Source: Rossellomorea vietnamensis (GTDB lineage: Bacteria; Bacillota; Bacilli; Bacillales; Bacillaceae_B). Taken from it: DNA of 64,000 nucleotides. This document shows positions 35,576 to 44,770 of this stretch, one piece after another (within the stretch, counting starts at the first letter, position 1; each line of letters starts with the position of its first letter). Made by a program: the position numbers and the translations under genes. The DNA is taken from positions 62,001-126,000 of the forward strand of contig NZ_VTEH01000005.1 in the NCBI RefSeq assembly GCF_008180615.1. The letters are read 5' to 3'. Under the pieces are notes generated by a model. That model saw only the letters and a list, made by a program, of their open reading frames with translations, was not told where the DNA came from and did no database searches.

Positions 35576-37441
35576 ATGTTTGATTCGATATTATTCAACT
35601 TAATGCTTATTGGCCTGCTTGGAATTCTGTCACAATGGGCAGCATGGCGGTTCAGGATGCCGGCCATCGTCATTATGTCCATCGTCGGACTCCTGGCAGG
35701 GCCGTTACTCGGAATTATCCACCCAGAAGAAGACTTTGGGGATTTGTTTAAACCTATCATTTCAATAGCTGTGGCCATTATCTTATTTGAGGGAAGCTTG
35801 AACTTGGATTTCCGTGAAGTGAAGGGGCTTGGAAGGCCGGTATTCCGGATTGTCACGATCGGGGCTTTCCTTGCCTGGATTCTGGGATCCTTGGCGGCTC
35901 ATTATGTTGCAGGGCTTTCGTGGGCCGTTGCGTTCGTCATTGGAGGGTTGTTCATTGTAACAGGCCCTACTGTTATCCTTCCGTTGTTAAGGCAGGCAAA
36001 ATTAAAGCCGCGCCCGGCAGCGATACTAAAATGGGAAGGAATTGTCGTAGACCCTTTCGGAGCTCTATTGGCCCTTTTTGCCTTTGAGTTCATTCTCTTT
36101 TTTACAGCCGAAGGAGGAGGGAATGCACTTGTAATGTTCTTTCTGGCATCCTTCTTTGCTGTTGTATTCGGCTGGGTTTGCGGCAAGGGAATCGGCTGGA
36201 TGTTTGAAAAAGGGCATGTTCCTGAATTTTTAAAATCACCCGTCGTATTTGTGGTGGTAATCGCCTGCTTTACGATTTCTGATGAAATCACACATGAGAC
36301 AGGCCTTCTAGCTGTAACAGCAATGGGGATGACGCTTGCCAACATGCACATCTCGTCCATTGATGATATGCGCCACTTTAAGGAAAATATCTCAGTGCTC
36401 CTGATATCAACGATTTTTGTAATGCTGACAGCGTCTCTTTCGTTGGAAACATTGATTGAAATATTCAATTGGAAAATCATTGGGTTTGTTCTCTTAATGC
36501 TTTTCATTGTACGGCCCCTGTCCATTTTTCTTTCAACAATCGGAACGGATCTTTCCTGGCAGGAAAAGACACTTGTCGGCTGGATTGCACCCAGGGGAAT
36601 AGTTGCTCTGACGGTTTCCAGCTACTTTGCTTCAATCCTTCTGGAAACAGGATTTGAAGATGCAGCGGTCCTGACTTCCGTTACGTTTGCACTCGTATTT
36701 GGAACTGTTACCGTCCATGGATTTTCCATTGGCTGGCTTGCGAAAAAGCTAGACCTCGCTATCAATGACAGACCCGGAGTTCTCTTGATCGGAGGCAGCA
36801 GCTTCAATACAGAGCTTGCAAAGACCTTCAGGGAGCTGAATACTCCAGTGTTGATTGCCGACTCATCCTGGAAAAGGCTTTTCCCTGCACGAAAAGCTGG
36901 AGTCCCTTTTTATAAGGGTGAAATACTGTCTGAACAAACTGATTATCATATGGACTTAACGCCTTATGAATACCTGGTTGCGGCAACAGAGGTGGATTCT
37001 TACAACGCTCTCGTCTGTACCACTTTTGTTCCTTCCATCGGGCGCAATAATTTGTTTCAGCTGAGTTTGAAAGGAAAAAGAAGTGATGACATCGAAGATC
37101 TTGTCCATACGATTGGGGGCAGGATACTCTTTCAGGTAAATGCCACATGGGATGAATTGAACAAGCGTATCGAACGCGGAGACGTCATCAGGAAAACCAA
37201 TATTACGGAGAAGTATCCATTTGAAGAATACCTGTCAGAAAGGGAAGAGCATACAATCCTTCTATTTGTATTAAAGCCGTCTGGCAAAATTGAGTTCTTC
37301 ACTCCGGATGGATCAGCAAAAGCAGAGGCAGGGGATGTTGTCGTCAGTTTGACGCAGCCTTGCAAGGAATTCAATAAGATTCAGGAGAAGCTGGTGGAAC
37401 AGCGTGAAAAACCAGCTAAACAGAACGAGAAAGAAAAATAA
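35576..37441 (+). CDS. CPA1-type cation/proton antiporter with regulatory domain
   Basis: 621-aa protein. An N-terminal Na+/H+ exchanger domain of about 12 membrane segments has the conserved acidic and proline-rich blocks (ILFEGSLNLDF; IVVDPFGALLALF; WIAPRGIVALTV). A cytoplasmic domain follows from about residue 400, with a nucleotide-binding-like GVLLIGGSSFNTELAKTFRE and a C-terminal TrkA-C-like part. This two-part layout is typical of K+ or Na+/H+ antiporters gated by nucleotides. GGAGAG precedes the ATG. Confidence 0.85.
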   Translation: MFDSILFNLMLIGLLGILSQWAAWRFRMPAIVIMSIVGLLAGPLLGIIHPEEDFGDLFKPIISIAVAIILFEGSLNLDFREVKGLGRPVFRIVTIGAFLAWILGSLAAHYVAGLSWAVAFVIGGLFIVTGPTVILPLLRQAKLKPRPAAILKWEGIVVDPFGALLALFAFEFILFFTAEGGGNALVMFFLASFFAVVFGWVCGKGIGWMFEKGHVPEFLKSPVVFVVVIACFTISDEITHETGLLAVTAMGMTLANMHISSIDDMRHFKENISVLLISTIFVMLTASLSLETLIEIFNWKIIGFVLLMLFIVRPLSIFLSTIGTDLSWQEKTLVGWIAPRGIVALTVSSYFASILLETGFEDAAVLTSVTFALVFGTVTVHGFSIGWLAKKLDLAINDRPGVLLIGGSSFNTELAKTFRELNTPVLIADSSWKRLFPARKAGVPFYKGEILSEQTDYHMDLTPYEYLVAATEVDSYNALVCTTFVPSIGRNNLFQLSLKGKRSDDIEDLVHTIGGRILFQVNATWDELNKRIERGDVIRKTNITEKYPFEEYLSEREEHTILLFVLKPSGKIEFFTPDGSAKAEAGDVVVSLTQPCKEFNKIQEKLVEQREKPAKQNEKEK

Positions 37442-37449
37442 GAACAGAA

Positions 37450-37483
37450 AGCCCCCTTGGGATGATTCCCAAGGGGGTTTCTT
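37450..37483 (+). terminator. terminator of the antiporter gene
   Basis: An 11-bp stem CCCCCTTGGGA / TCCCAAGGGGG with 4-nt loop and following T residues. Confidence 0.88.
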
Positions 37484-37522
37484 AAAAGGTAAGAAAGTAT
37501 AAAGTTTTAGGGAGCGTTTCTG

Positions 37523-37640
37523 AATCCAGCGCTTAGCCCCTCGGGGTCAAATAACCCCTGGAGAATAAAAGGAAAGACCGCCTTTTTTTCTCCAGGGAAC
37601 ATTGCCTGTCGAGGCTAACTGGGCCGCTTGTGCTTTTACG
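37523..37640 (+). repeat. R1 hairpin repeat
   Basis: Full but divergent R1 copy. The inner stem CCCTGGAG / CTCCAGGG differs from other copies yet pairs fully. The outer arm CCAGCGCTTAGCCCCTCGGGG faces CCTGTCGAGGCTAACTGGGCCGCTT. Confidence 0.85.
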
Positions 37641-37655
37641 CTTTAGACAGGACTT

Positions 37656-37793
37656 TCAACTATTCTTCCGATTTCTATCGGCAAGTGCTTGTTTCACTCT
37701 ATTATAGGAGAGGCCGGATTGTGCATTGAGCCTCTTTACCTCATCAATGTCCGTTCCAGTTGATGTGAGATTTTTCTTGTTCTGCTCTTTCAT
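37656..37793 (-). CDS. 45-aa basic peptide, SASP-gamma-like pattern
   Basis: 45-aa hydrophilic protein containing STGTDIDEVKRLNAQSGLSY. The T-D-x-x-x-V-x-x-x-N-A-Q-S spacing recalls the repeat of gamma-type small acid-soluble spore proteins, but the glutamine-rich remainder is missing, so this is only a resemblance. GGAGGTG lies 5 nt before the ATG, supporting expression. Confidence 0.6.
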   Translation of the reverse strand: MKEQNKKNLTSTGTDIDEVKRLNAQSGLSYNRVKQALADRNRKNS

Positions 37794-37831
37794 ATCTTCA
37801 CCTCCGCATCTTTATTTTGTACAGAGGGGCT

Positions 37832-38557
37832 TTAATTATGTTTATCACCTCTAAAGAAGATAACCGCTAGAAAGATCAGCACCGCCACTGCATAGCTCAG
37901 GGAAGAGAGGGTTGGATGTTCAGATTGGTTATTGACACCGATTCCTATGGTCGCCCAGACGAATACCAGCGGATAGATCCAGTCACGTTTTTTGATCCTG
38001 AAATAAACGGCGAGTGCTACAGAGAATGCCAGAAGGAATATCGCCCAAAATGCTTCTTCCAATCCAAAGGCTCCCCACTCCAAATAGGTAAGGTAGTAGC
38101 TTATGTTCGCAACTGTTGCCACAGAAATCCAGCCTAGATATACCGAAAACTGAAGCATATCCAAGAATCCATTTGATAAGGCTTCCGCTTTTCTGTAAAG
38201 AAGGATCAAGGTAATCAGCAGACCGAGCATAACGATGACCGACAACCCGAAGTAATTGTAATGCCACATGAAGATCCAGGCCGAATTCAATAGGCAGGTC
38301 ACAATGAAGTAAGGAGTGAGTTTCCGATAATACTCAGATTCCCTGTTCTTTTTTGGGATCTGACGGATGACCCAGATGCCCAGCAGCAGGTAGATGACGC
38401 TCCATATCGAAAATACATAGCCGGCGGGGGTGAAAAAGACATCCAGCCTATTCGAAATTTCACCTGTCGTCTGTCCGTTCAAAGGAAGCATCACAGCTAA
38501 AGCATTCATTGAGATTACAAGGATGAATGCAGTGATATTAAGTAAAAGTCTGACCAT
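37832..38557 (-). CDS. TspO/MBR-related tryptophan-rich membrane protein
   Basis: 241-aa protein with about seven membrane helices. The motif FFTPAGYVFSIWSVIYLLLG and NSAWIFMWHYNYFGLSV resemble the P-x-x-x-x-x-x-W-x-x-x-Y core of TspO, here in the longer bacillary form often labelled tryptophan-rich sensory protein. The ligand is unknown. Monocistronic. Confidence 0.75.
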   Translation of the reverse strand: MVRLLLNITAFILVISMNALAVMLPLNGQTTGEISNRLDVFFTPAGYVFSIWSVIYLLLGIWVIRQIPKKNRESEYYRKLTPYFIVTCLLNSAWIFMWHYNYFGLSVIVMLGLLITLILLYRKAEALSNGFLDMLQFSVYLGWISVATVANISYYLTYLEWGAFGLEEAFWAIFLLAFSVALAVYFRIKKRDWIYPLVFVWATIGIGVNNQSEHPTLSSLSYAVAVLIFLAVIFFRGDKHN

Positions 38558-38750
38558 TATAAGACCTCCAATATTTCTTTATTACTCCTACTATTCCACG
38601 AGCGCCATTTTAGAAACACTGTGGTGTTTATAAATAACTGTGTCTGGAAAAGGTATTTTTAAGTAAAAAATAAAAGCAAGAAAAGTCGGAAAATGATAAA
38701 CTGTACATATACATAAGTAGATTACATATTTAAAAGGGGAGAATTTCAAA

Positions 38751-40523
38751 ATGACATACTCTGACGTTTGGGATTTAGATGTATTTTTTGAGGGAGGAAG
38801 CAGCTCGCCTCAGCTGAGAAATCACTTGGAGACACTGGATAAGAAGAAGGCGGAGTTTGCTCAGAAAGAGAAAGAATTTGAAGCGCCGAAGTCAACAGAA
38901 GACAGTGTTCACGTTGCAAGCCTTATTGAAGAGGCTAAAGAAATCATGCTTTACCTCCGCCAGGCAGGTGCTTTTATTGGATGTCTTGAAGCACAGGATA
39001 TGAAGGACAGGAAAGCAAATTCGCTCCGCGGGGAACTGACAACGGCCAGCGCAGATTTTCAGGTTTCCTTTAATAGTTTTCAGCAAAAGCTCTCCGAAAC
39101 GCCGGAAAATATCTGGGAAGAACTTCTACAAACGGATTCCCTTTCCCAACTGACCTTCGTACTGAACGAATGGCGGGAGAAAGCAATGGATAAATTATCG
39201 AGCGAGGAAGAAGCACTTATCCAGGCTCTATCAATTGATGGTTACCATGGATGGGGACAGATGTATGACACGATTGTAGGCAGCATGGAGATTCCTTATA
39301 ACGGTGAAATGCTTTCTATCGGCCAAGCGAATAACCTCAGCTCCCACCAGGATGAGAAGGTTAGAAAAGACATTTTTGAAAGTCTTGAAAAAGCATGGAC
39401 CGAAAAGGAAGAGTTATTTGCGAAGACCTTGAATCATCTAGCCGGTTTCCGCTTGAATGTTTATAAGAAGCGCGGCTGGGAAGAAGTGCTCAAAGAACCT
39501 CTTGAGTATAACCGTATGCAGCAAGAAACGCTTGATGCCATGTGGGGAGCCATCTCGAAGAATAAGGCCCCTTTCGTAAAATACCTAGATCGCAAAGCGA
39601 AATTGCTGGGCAAAGAGAAACTGGATTGGCATAATATGGACGCACCTGTTGCTGAGTCGAATTCAACGATGACCTACAACGAGGGAGCAGAGTTTATCCT
39701 GAAGCACTTCGAGCGTTTCGGAAGTGAAATGGCATCCTTCGCTAAAAAGGCTTTTGAAGACAGATGGATCGAGGCAGAAGACCGTGCTGGAAAAAGGCCG
39801 GGCGGGTTCTGTACTTCTTTCCCGCAAAGCGAGCAGTCACGAATTTTCATGACCTATTCCGGGAGTATGTCCAACGTCGCGACTTTGGCTCATGAACTTG
39901 GGCACGCCTTCCATTCTCATGCCTTGAAACCGATGCATACTTTAAACAAAAACTATGCGATGAACGTAGCAGAAACAGCTTCCACTTTTGCAGAAATGAT
40001 CGTGGCGGACGCCGCGGTGAAAGAAGCGCAGACCAAGGAAGAAAAGATTGCCCTGGTGGAAGATAAATTGCAAAGAAGCGTGGCCTTTTTCATGAACATC
40101 CATGCGCGTTTCCTGTTTGAAACGCGATTCTATGAAGAGCGCAAAAATGGTCTGGTTTCTGCAGAGCGCCTGAATGAGCTTATGACAGAAGCTCAAAAAG
40201 AAGCTTTTGCGGGAGGACTCCAGGAAACTCATCCGCACTTCTGGGCATCCAAACTGCACTTCTATATTTCAGGTGTGCCATTTTATAACTTCCCATACAC
40301 GTTCGGCTATCTTTTCTCACTGAGCATCTATGCTAAAGCGCTGGAGGCAAATGAGAACTATGAAGAGAAGTACATGGCGCTGCTCAGGGACACGGCTGTT
40401 ATGTCGGTAGAGGATCTGGCGATGAAACATCTTGGGGAAGACATTACAAAAGAGGCATTCTGGGAAAAAGGAATCGCTCTTTGTATCAATGACGTAGAAG
40501 AGTTCCTAAGTTTGACTGAATAA
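38751..40523 (+). CDS. M3-family oligoendopeptidase
   Basis: 590-aa zinc metallopeptidase. The catalytic motif is LAHELGHAFHSH (about residues 380-391), with the downstream glutamate in NVAETASTFAEM; the GGFCTSFP and YTFGYLFSLSIY stretches are typical of the PepF-like group. It probably degrades cytoplasmic oligopeptides. AGGGGAG lies upstream of the ATG. Confidence 0.9.
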   Translation: MTYSDVWDLDVFFEGGSSSPQLRNHLETLDKKKAEFAQKEKEFEAPKSTEDSVHVASLIEEAKEIMLYLRQAGAFIGCLEAQDMKDRKANSLRGELTTASADFQVSFNSFQQKLSETPENIWEELLQTDSLSQLTFVLNEWREKAMDKLSSEEEALIQALSIDGYHGWGQMYDTIVGSMEIPYNGEMLSIGQANNLSSHQDEKVRKDIFESLEKAWTEKEELFAKTLNHLAGFRLNVYKKRGWEEVLKEPLEYNRMQQETLDAMWGAISKNKAPFVKYLDRKAKLLGKEKLDWHNMDAPVAESNSTMTYNEGAEFILKHFERFGSEMASFAKKAFEDRWIEAEDRAGKRPGGFCTSFPQSEQSRIFMTYSGSMSNVATLAHELGHAFHSHALKPMHTLNKNYAMNVAETASTFAEMIVADAAVKEAQTKEEKIALVEDKLQRSVAFFMNIHARFLFETRFYEERKNGLVSAERLNELMTEAQKEAFAGGLQETHPHFWASKLHFYISGVPFYNFPYTFGYLFSLSIYAKALEANENYEEKYMALLRDTAVMSVEDLAMKHLGEDITKEAFWEKGIALCINDVEEFLSLTE

Positions 40524-40617
40524 TTTCCTTCGACCAGTCCCTTGTATTAACCTGAAAGCTGAAAAGGGACTTACAGTTAAAATTTAATTTCTAAAATAAA
40601 ACTAAAAACATAAAAAA

Positions 40618-40657
40618 TAGCAGACCAACTTGTAAAACTATGGGTCTGCTTTTCTTT
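40618..40657 (+). terminator. terminator after the M3 peptidase gene
   Basis: Stem AGCAGACC / GGTCTGCT, loop about 18 nt, then TTTTCTTT. A second hairpin without U-run (AGTCCCTT / AAGGGACT, about 40536-40571) precedes it. Confidence 0.7.
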
Positions 40658-40757
40658 ATTATTCTGTTTGGTGCCATTAAAGGAGCAGGAACCTTTAATA
40701 GGGGATTCGGATTTTTTAGAGAAGCTAACCTGATTTTATAGTGGGGAGTGATGTGAA

Positions 40758-41309
40758 TTGGGAGGATTTATTGATTTTACATTACAATATTTTGATCTAT
40801 TTCTTATTGCAGTCTTGATTGCAATCGTTACACTAGTTATGAGTAAATTTATAAAAAGAAAACGAATGTTGTTCATGGTAATGGCTGTTTTGGTGATTGG
40901 AGTTTCTTTCGCTGTTCAACAATTAAAGTATACAACCTTTCCGGAACTCTATGATAAAACCCTTAAGGAAGACAGCGTTATTGAGGAGATTACTATTCGA
41001 GTGTATGACCCCTCGAAGGACTCATTAGAAACAAGTGCAAGTAAAGTTATAGAGGAGCAGGATACCATTGAACGCTTAATGAATGATTTTTCAAAAATAG
41101 AGCTGAAAAAAGAAGATGGTATGGCCAGTGAATTTTATCAATACCATGTAGACATTATTGTGAAAAATCAAGCAGGACCAGATCGTTATCTTACTAAAGT
41201 TATTAACATAAAATTAGATCAGGATTACCTCAATGACTACAAAGTCATCAGCGGCACCAATCATCTGAAAACATTGCAGACTCTTGTCTCAAGGGAGGAT
41301 GACTCTTAG
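40758..41309 (+). CDS. membrane-anchored hypothetical protein
   Basis: 183-aa protein with two N-terminal membrane segments (about residues 13-30 and 37-53) and a charged extracytoplasmic domain. It starts at TTG 40758, preceded by GGGGAG. Not recognised. It lies alone between two terminators. Confidence 0.6.
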   Translation: MGGFIDFTLQYFDLFLIAVLIAIVTLVMSKFIKRKRMLFMVMAVLVIGVSFAVQQLKYTTFPELYDKTLKEDSVIEEITIRVYDPSKDSLETSASKVIEEQDTIERLMNDFSKIELKKEDGMASEFYQYHVDIIVKNQAGPDRYLTKVINIKLDQDYLNDYKVISGTNHLKTLQTLVSREDDS

Positions 41310-41416
41310 ATATTATTCGAGCATTTATTGAATAACTGGGAAGTTTAGAACAGCTCTGATAATATGTACAATTAAAAAGGACAAACTGTAAATATTTTGT
41401 TTAAGGAGGAGCAAAT

Positions 41417-41977
41417 TTGACTAACAAGAAGTTATCTAAAGACCAAATGGAAGATTTACTAGAAAGACTAAAGACGCGGTTCGAGAAAAATATGAACCGG
41501 CATAAAGGACTCGAATGGGACAATGTTCAATCGAAGCTGAATGCTGCTCCTGAAAAATTATGGTCGCTCAACGAAATGGAAAAAAGCGGGGGCGAACCGG
41601 ATGTAGTGGGTTTTGATGAAGAAAGCGGGAAGTACATCTTTTTTGATTGCTCAGCGGAAAGTCCCAAGGGCCGTCGGAGTGTGTGTTACGACCGGGAAGC
41701 TTTAGAGTCACGGAAAAAGTTTAAACCTGAAAATAGTGCAGTTGATATGGCGGCTGAAATGGGGATCGAACTTTTGAATGAAGACCAATACCGCGCTTTA
41801 CAGGAACTTGGTGATTTTGATAAGAAAACATCGAGCTGGGTGCAGACACCTGCCGATATTAGAAGGCTTGGAGGCGCACTGTTTTGCGACTTCCGCTTCG
41901 AGCATGTCTTCCTTTATCACAATGGAGCAGAGTCCTATTATGCAGCGAGAGGATTCAGGGGATCGTTGAAGGTCTGA
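41417..41977 (+). CDS. DUF4256 protein
   Basis: 186-aa soluble protein. LKTRFEKNMNRHKGLEW, MEKSGGEPDVVGFDEESGKY and FFDCSAESPKGRRSVCYDRE are the DUF4256 signature. It starts at TTG 41417 with AAGGAGGAG upstream. Function unknown; widely distributed as a single gene. A strong terminator follows. Confidence 0.85.
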   Translation: MTNKKLSKDQMEDLLERLKTRFEKNMNRHKGLEWDNVQSKLNAAPEKLWSLNEMEKSGGEPDVVGFDEESGKYIFFDCSAESPKGRRSVCYDREALESRKKFKPENSAVDMAAEMGIELLNEDQYRALQELGDFDKKTSSWVQTPADIRRLGGALFCDFRFEHVFLYHNGAESYYAARGFRGSLKV

Positions 41978-42000
41978 AGAATTAGATATTGAGACACACC

Positions 42001-42047
42001 AAAAAAGCCAGAGGCCATTTGCAGATTGCAGTGCCTCTGGCTTTTTT
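42001..42047 (+). terminator. terminator of the DUF4256 gene
   Basis: Stem AAAAGCCAGAGGC / GCCTCTGGCTTTT with T-run. Confidence 0.88.
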
Positions 42048-42184
42048 GAAACTTTGTTTCTATTACATACGTTTCTGAGCCGACAGAGAAGCCATAAACT
42101 CGAGCAGACGTTATTGGGAGTGAAGCATGAACGACTTCCTCAGAAGAGTAAAATACTATTTACGACTTTCCTGAAAATATACCC

Positions 42185-42212
42185 TTGTAATACGATGCAA
42201 GTAGTATTACAA
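42185..42212 (+). promoter_or_regulatory. inverted repeat, probable PadR operator
   Basis: A perfect 9-bp inverted repeat, TTGTAATAC and GTATTACAA, with a 10-nt spacer. It lies 33 nt before the PadR start, where PadR proteins usually bind to repress their own operon. Confidence 0.7.
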
Positions 42213-42244
42213 TGTATTTAAGGAAAATTAAGGGAGGGAAAACA

Positions 42245-42571
42245 GTGAATAAAGAATTGATGAAGGGCAGTATTGATATTTTGCTTTTATCCTTAATTTC
42301 ACAAAGAGATATGTATGGCTATGAAATGGTCAAGAGACTGAAAGAATCCAGTGACGATCTTTACAACATGAGTGAAGGGACTCTGTATCCAGCATTGAAG
42401 CGGCTTGAGAAACAGGAGTGGGTCACTTCTTACTGGAGTGAAACGGATAAGGGCACTAGAAGGAAGTATTATCATATCACGGATAAAGGACAGGAAGAAT
42501 TAGTCTTAAAGCTGAAGGACTGGCAGGCTGTCCACCGCCTGATCGGCAAAACATTGGGAGGAACAGAATGA
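42245..42571 (+). CDS. PadR-family transcriptional regulator
   Basis: 108-aa winged-helix regulator: NKELMKGSIDILLLSLIS, YGYEMVKRL, MSEGTLYPALKRLEKQEWV and GTRRKYYHITDKG are classic PadR. GTG 42245 follows AGGGAGGG; the in-frame ATG at 42212 lies in the operator and lacks a site. It overlaps the next gene by 4 nt (ATGA). It likely represses this three-gene operon, its signal being unknown. Confidence 0.9.
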   Translation: MNKELMKGSIDILLLSLISQRDMYGYEMVKRLKESSDDLYNMSEGTLYPALKRLEKQEWVTSYWSETDKGTRRKYYHITDKGQEELVLKLKDWQAVHRLIGKTLGGTE

Positions 42572-43425
42572 CAACGATTGATCATCATATTCAAAAAGTA
42601 TTGCAGCGTGTTGAAGGGACACCGGAGGAGAGGCAGGAGCTTGTTGAAGAAATGAAAGACCATCTCTTATCGGCAAAAGAAGAGTACATCGCGCAAGGGC
42701 TTTCTGACGAAGAAGCGGAAAGAAAGGCGATTGCCGATTTTGGAGGAGACTCCGAAGTGGGTGGCGAGCTGCAGGAAAGTATCTCTCCTTACCGGAAAGA
42801 TGTTTTAATTGGATTGGGTCTTGCAAGCATCATTTACGCAGTAAGTGTTTTTCTGCACGGAGTGACCCAGATAAATGAACCACACCCGATTTGGCTGACC
42901 ATCTTGTTTTCCATCGGGGTATTTATGACCCTCTCCGGTTTTTATCCGTCAATTGCAGCTGGACGGAAACTACTGATGACAGTTCTGTTGTTTTTCTATT
43001 TTCCATTGATATTTTGGGGGCTCTTGATCATTGATACATCAGATAAATGGTATAAAGGACCGCTTGAAATTCTAGCTGGCATTCTCGCTGTCCTTGTTAT
43101 TATTTCGCTGTTTATGACGCTGGTCAGAAGCGGGAAGACGGCAGCTATGGATAAGAGCACGAAAAAGAAAAGGACATTTCTTCATACGGTCAACATCCTT
43201 TTGGGAGTTGTGATGGTCCCTTATTCGTTTGTTTTTGGCATGGGTGCGCTTCTGTTCGGCGGTTATACCCCAATGCTTCTTATACCGCTGGGACTGGTTT
43301 TGCTCTGGTCTCTTTCTTATTGGGCACAGATGAAGTTTTACCAAAAGAGGCTCTCCATATCTATTGTGTTTCTGTCAGCTGACTTTATTGCTATATTTTT
43401 GATAGTGCTCAGGTACATGACCTGA
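42568..43425 (+). CDS. HAAS-domain membrane protein
   Basis: 285-aa protein. The N-terminal about 70 residues (LQRVEGTPEERQELVEEMKDH, GLSDEEAERKAIADFGG) form a HAAS-type helical domain that commonly accompanies PadR regulators. About seven membrane segments follow. It is translationally coupled to padR. Such pairs often sense envelope stress, but no experimental role can be assigned here. Confidence 0.75.
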   Translation: MTTIDHHIQKVLQRVEGTPEERQELVEEMKDHLLSAKEEYIAQGLSDEEAERKAIADFGGDSEVGGELQESISPYRKDVLIGLGLASIIYAVSVFLHGVTQINEPHPIWLTILFSIGVFMTLSGFYPSIAAGRKLLMTVLLFFYFPLIFWGLLIIDTSDKWYKGPLEILAGILAVLVIISLFMTLVRSGKTAAMDKSTKKKRTFLHTVNILLGVVMVPYSFVFGMGALLFGGYTPMLLIPLGLVLLWSLSYWAQMKFYQKRLSISIVFLSADFIAIFLIVLRYMT

Positions 43426-43443
43426 TCGATAAGGAGGAGTAAG

Positions 43444-44451
43444 GTGGGGAAAAAGAAAACCGTCATACTGGTCATATTGTTAAGTGGAACTGTTTTGGTG
43501 TCCCTGCTTATCTTCAGTAAAATTTACATGGCTGATGAAAGTGGAGGAAATACCTATCAGCATGGCACACTATCGATAGATAAAGAATTCTTAGTCTATG
43601 TAGATCATGAAGAAGGTTTACAGACTCTCAATCTTGCAAATGTATTAACGGGAGAAACCCATAAGCTTATCAGCGCCAAGGAAGGCGGTCAGTTTTTGGA
43701 TCCCGCTGTGAATTCAGCTTCAAGAACCGTTGCCTATCTTGCAAACTCCCCAGAAAAAACATCCTTGTATTCCATAAATTTCGATAACCATAAGATAGAA
43801 AAGCATATGACGGTGGATGCACCAGTACGCGAGTTTGTTAAAGCCAACGAGAAAATTTACTATGTGAAAGGGAATTATCAGCACTCCGGCGATGAGGGCA
43901 ATCCTTTCCACTTCTACGATATCTATTCCTATGACTCTAAAACTAATAAACATGAGCGGCTCACGAAAAAGGATGCTTTTTATGTCTCATCACTTGTGTT
44001 TGATGATCAGTCTCAAAAACTCTATTTCATTATGAATCAATCAAAAAGCGGAGACCCGTTCGAAGCAGAGCAGGGGCTCTATGAGTTATCCGTCAAAGAC
44101 GAATCGATTAAGCGTATAGAGACAGGACATCAAGACATTTTTGAAGCAGATTTGAACACAGCACAAAATGAAATCATTTTCAGCGGAATCTCGAATCCTG
44201 ATTCCGGATCGACCTATAAGTATGAACTATACAGCGTGAATCTGGAGACTTATAAAACGAAGAGACTCACCTTCCTGGAAGCCTTTGTTACAGATCCTGT
44301 GTATTCAGAATCCACTCACCAAGTGTATTTTGCTTATAATAAGAAGTTTCCAGGCCGAAACTATAGCAATTTTGATTTATATAAATTGGATAGAGATACA
44401 TTGGAGACAGAGAAGTCATCTTATCAGTTCAAGGAGCTGGAAAATGAGTGA
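43444..44451 (+). CDS. membrane-anchored beta-propeller-like protein
   Basis: 335-aa protein with an N-terminal membrane anchor (about residues 5-25) and an outside domain. Repeats such as GLQTLNLANVLTGETHKL, SLYSINFDNHKIEKH, DIYSYDSKTNKHERLT and ELYSVNLETYKTKRLT mark a TolB/WD40-like propeller. It starts at GTG 43444 with AAGGAGGAG. Third gene of the PadR operon, 18 nt after the HAAS gene. Confidence 0.72.
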   Translation: MGKKKTVILVILLSGTVLVSLLIFSKIYMADESGGNTYQHGTLSIDKEFLVYVDHEEGLQTLNLANVLTGETHKLISAKEGGQFLDPAVNSASRTVAYLANSPEKTSLYSINFDNHKIEKHMTVDAPVREFVKANEKIYYVKGNYQHSGDEGNPFHFYDIYSYDSKTNKHERLTKKDAFYVSSLVFDDQSQKLYFIMNQSKSGDPFEAEQGLYELSVKDESIKRIETGHQDIFEADLNTAQNEIIFSGISNPDSGSTYKYELYSVNLETYKTKRLTFLEAFVTDPVYSESTHQVYFAYNKKFPGRNYSNFDLYKLDRDTLETEKSSYQFKELENE

Positions 44452-44770
44452 TGGCAGGTCATAATGTGTTGAATGGCTGGAAATGAACTCTAAAGATGAT
44501 TATAACGGATCTTAGATGCCTTGTTTTAGTGGTGTCAGTATAAAAAGGGGACTCCAAGATTTCAAGTTTTCTCTATTTAACCTTATTCAGCTTGGCTGGA
44601 ATCTCACCTAGTTCAAGAGTTCTTCTCACCTCATTCATTCAGGCGGCAGGTTCAGATTTACATTACAACTTCGTTTGTTTTTACCATTATAATACAGTTG
44701 GCAGAGCCCACACGCCTCCACCCATCCCTCATAAGCTGTAAGGAATAGCTATGAAGGATGTGAATTAAGC
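44452..44770. other. intergenic stretch without recognised feature
   Basis: No convincing ORF, terminator or known RNA was seen; it must hold the promoter of the DUF1906 gene. Confidence 0.5.
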
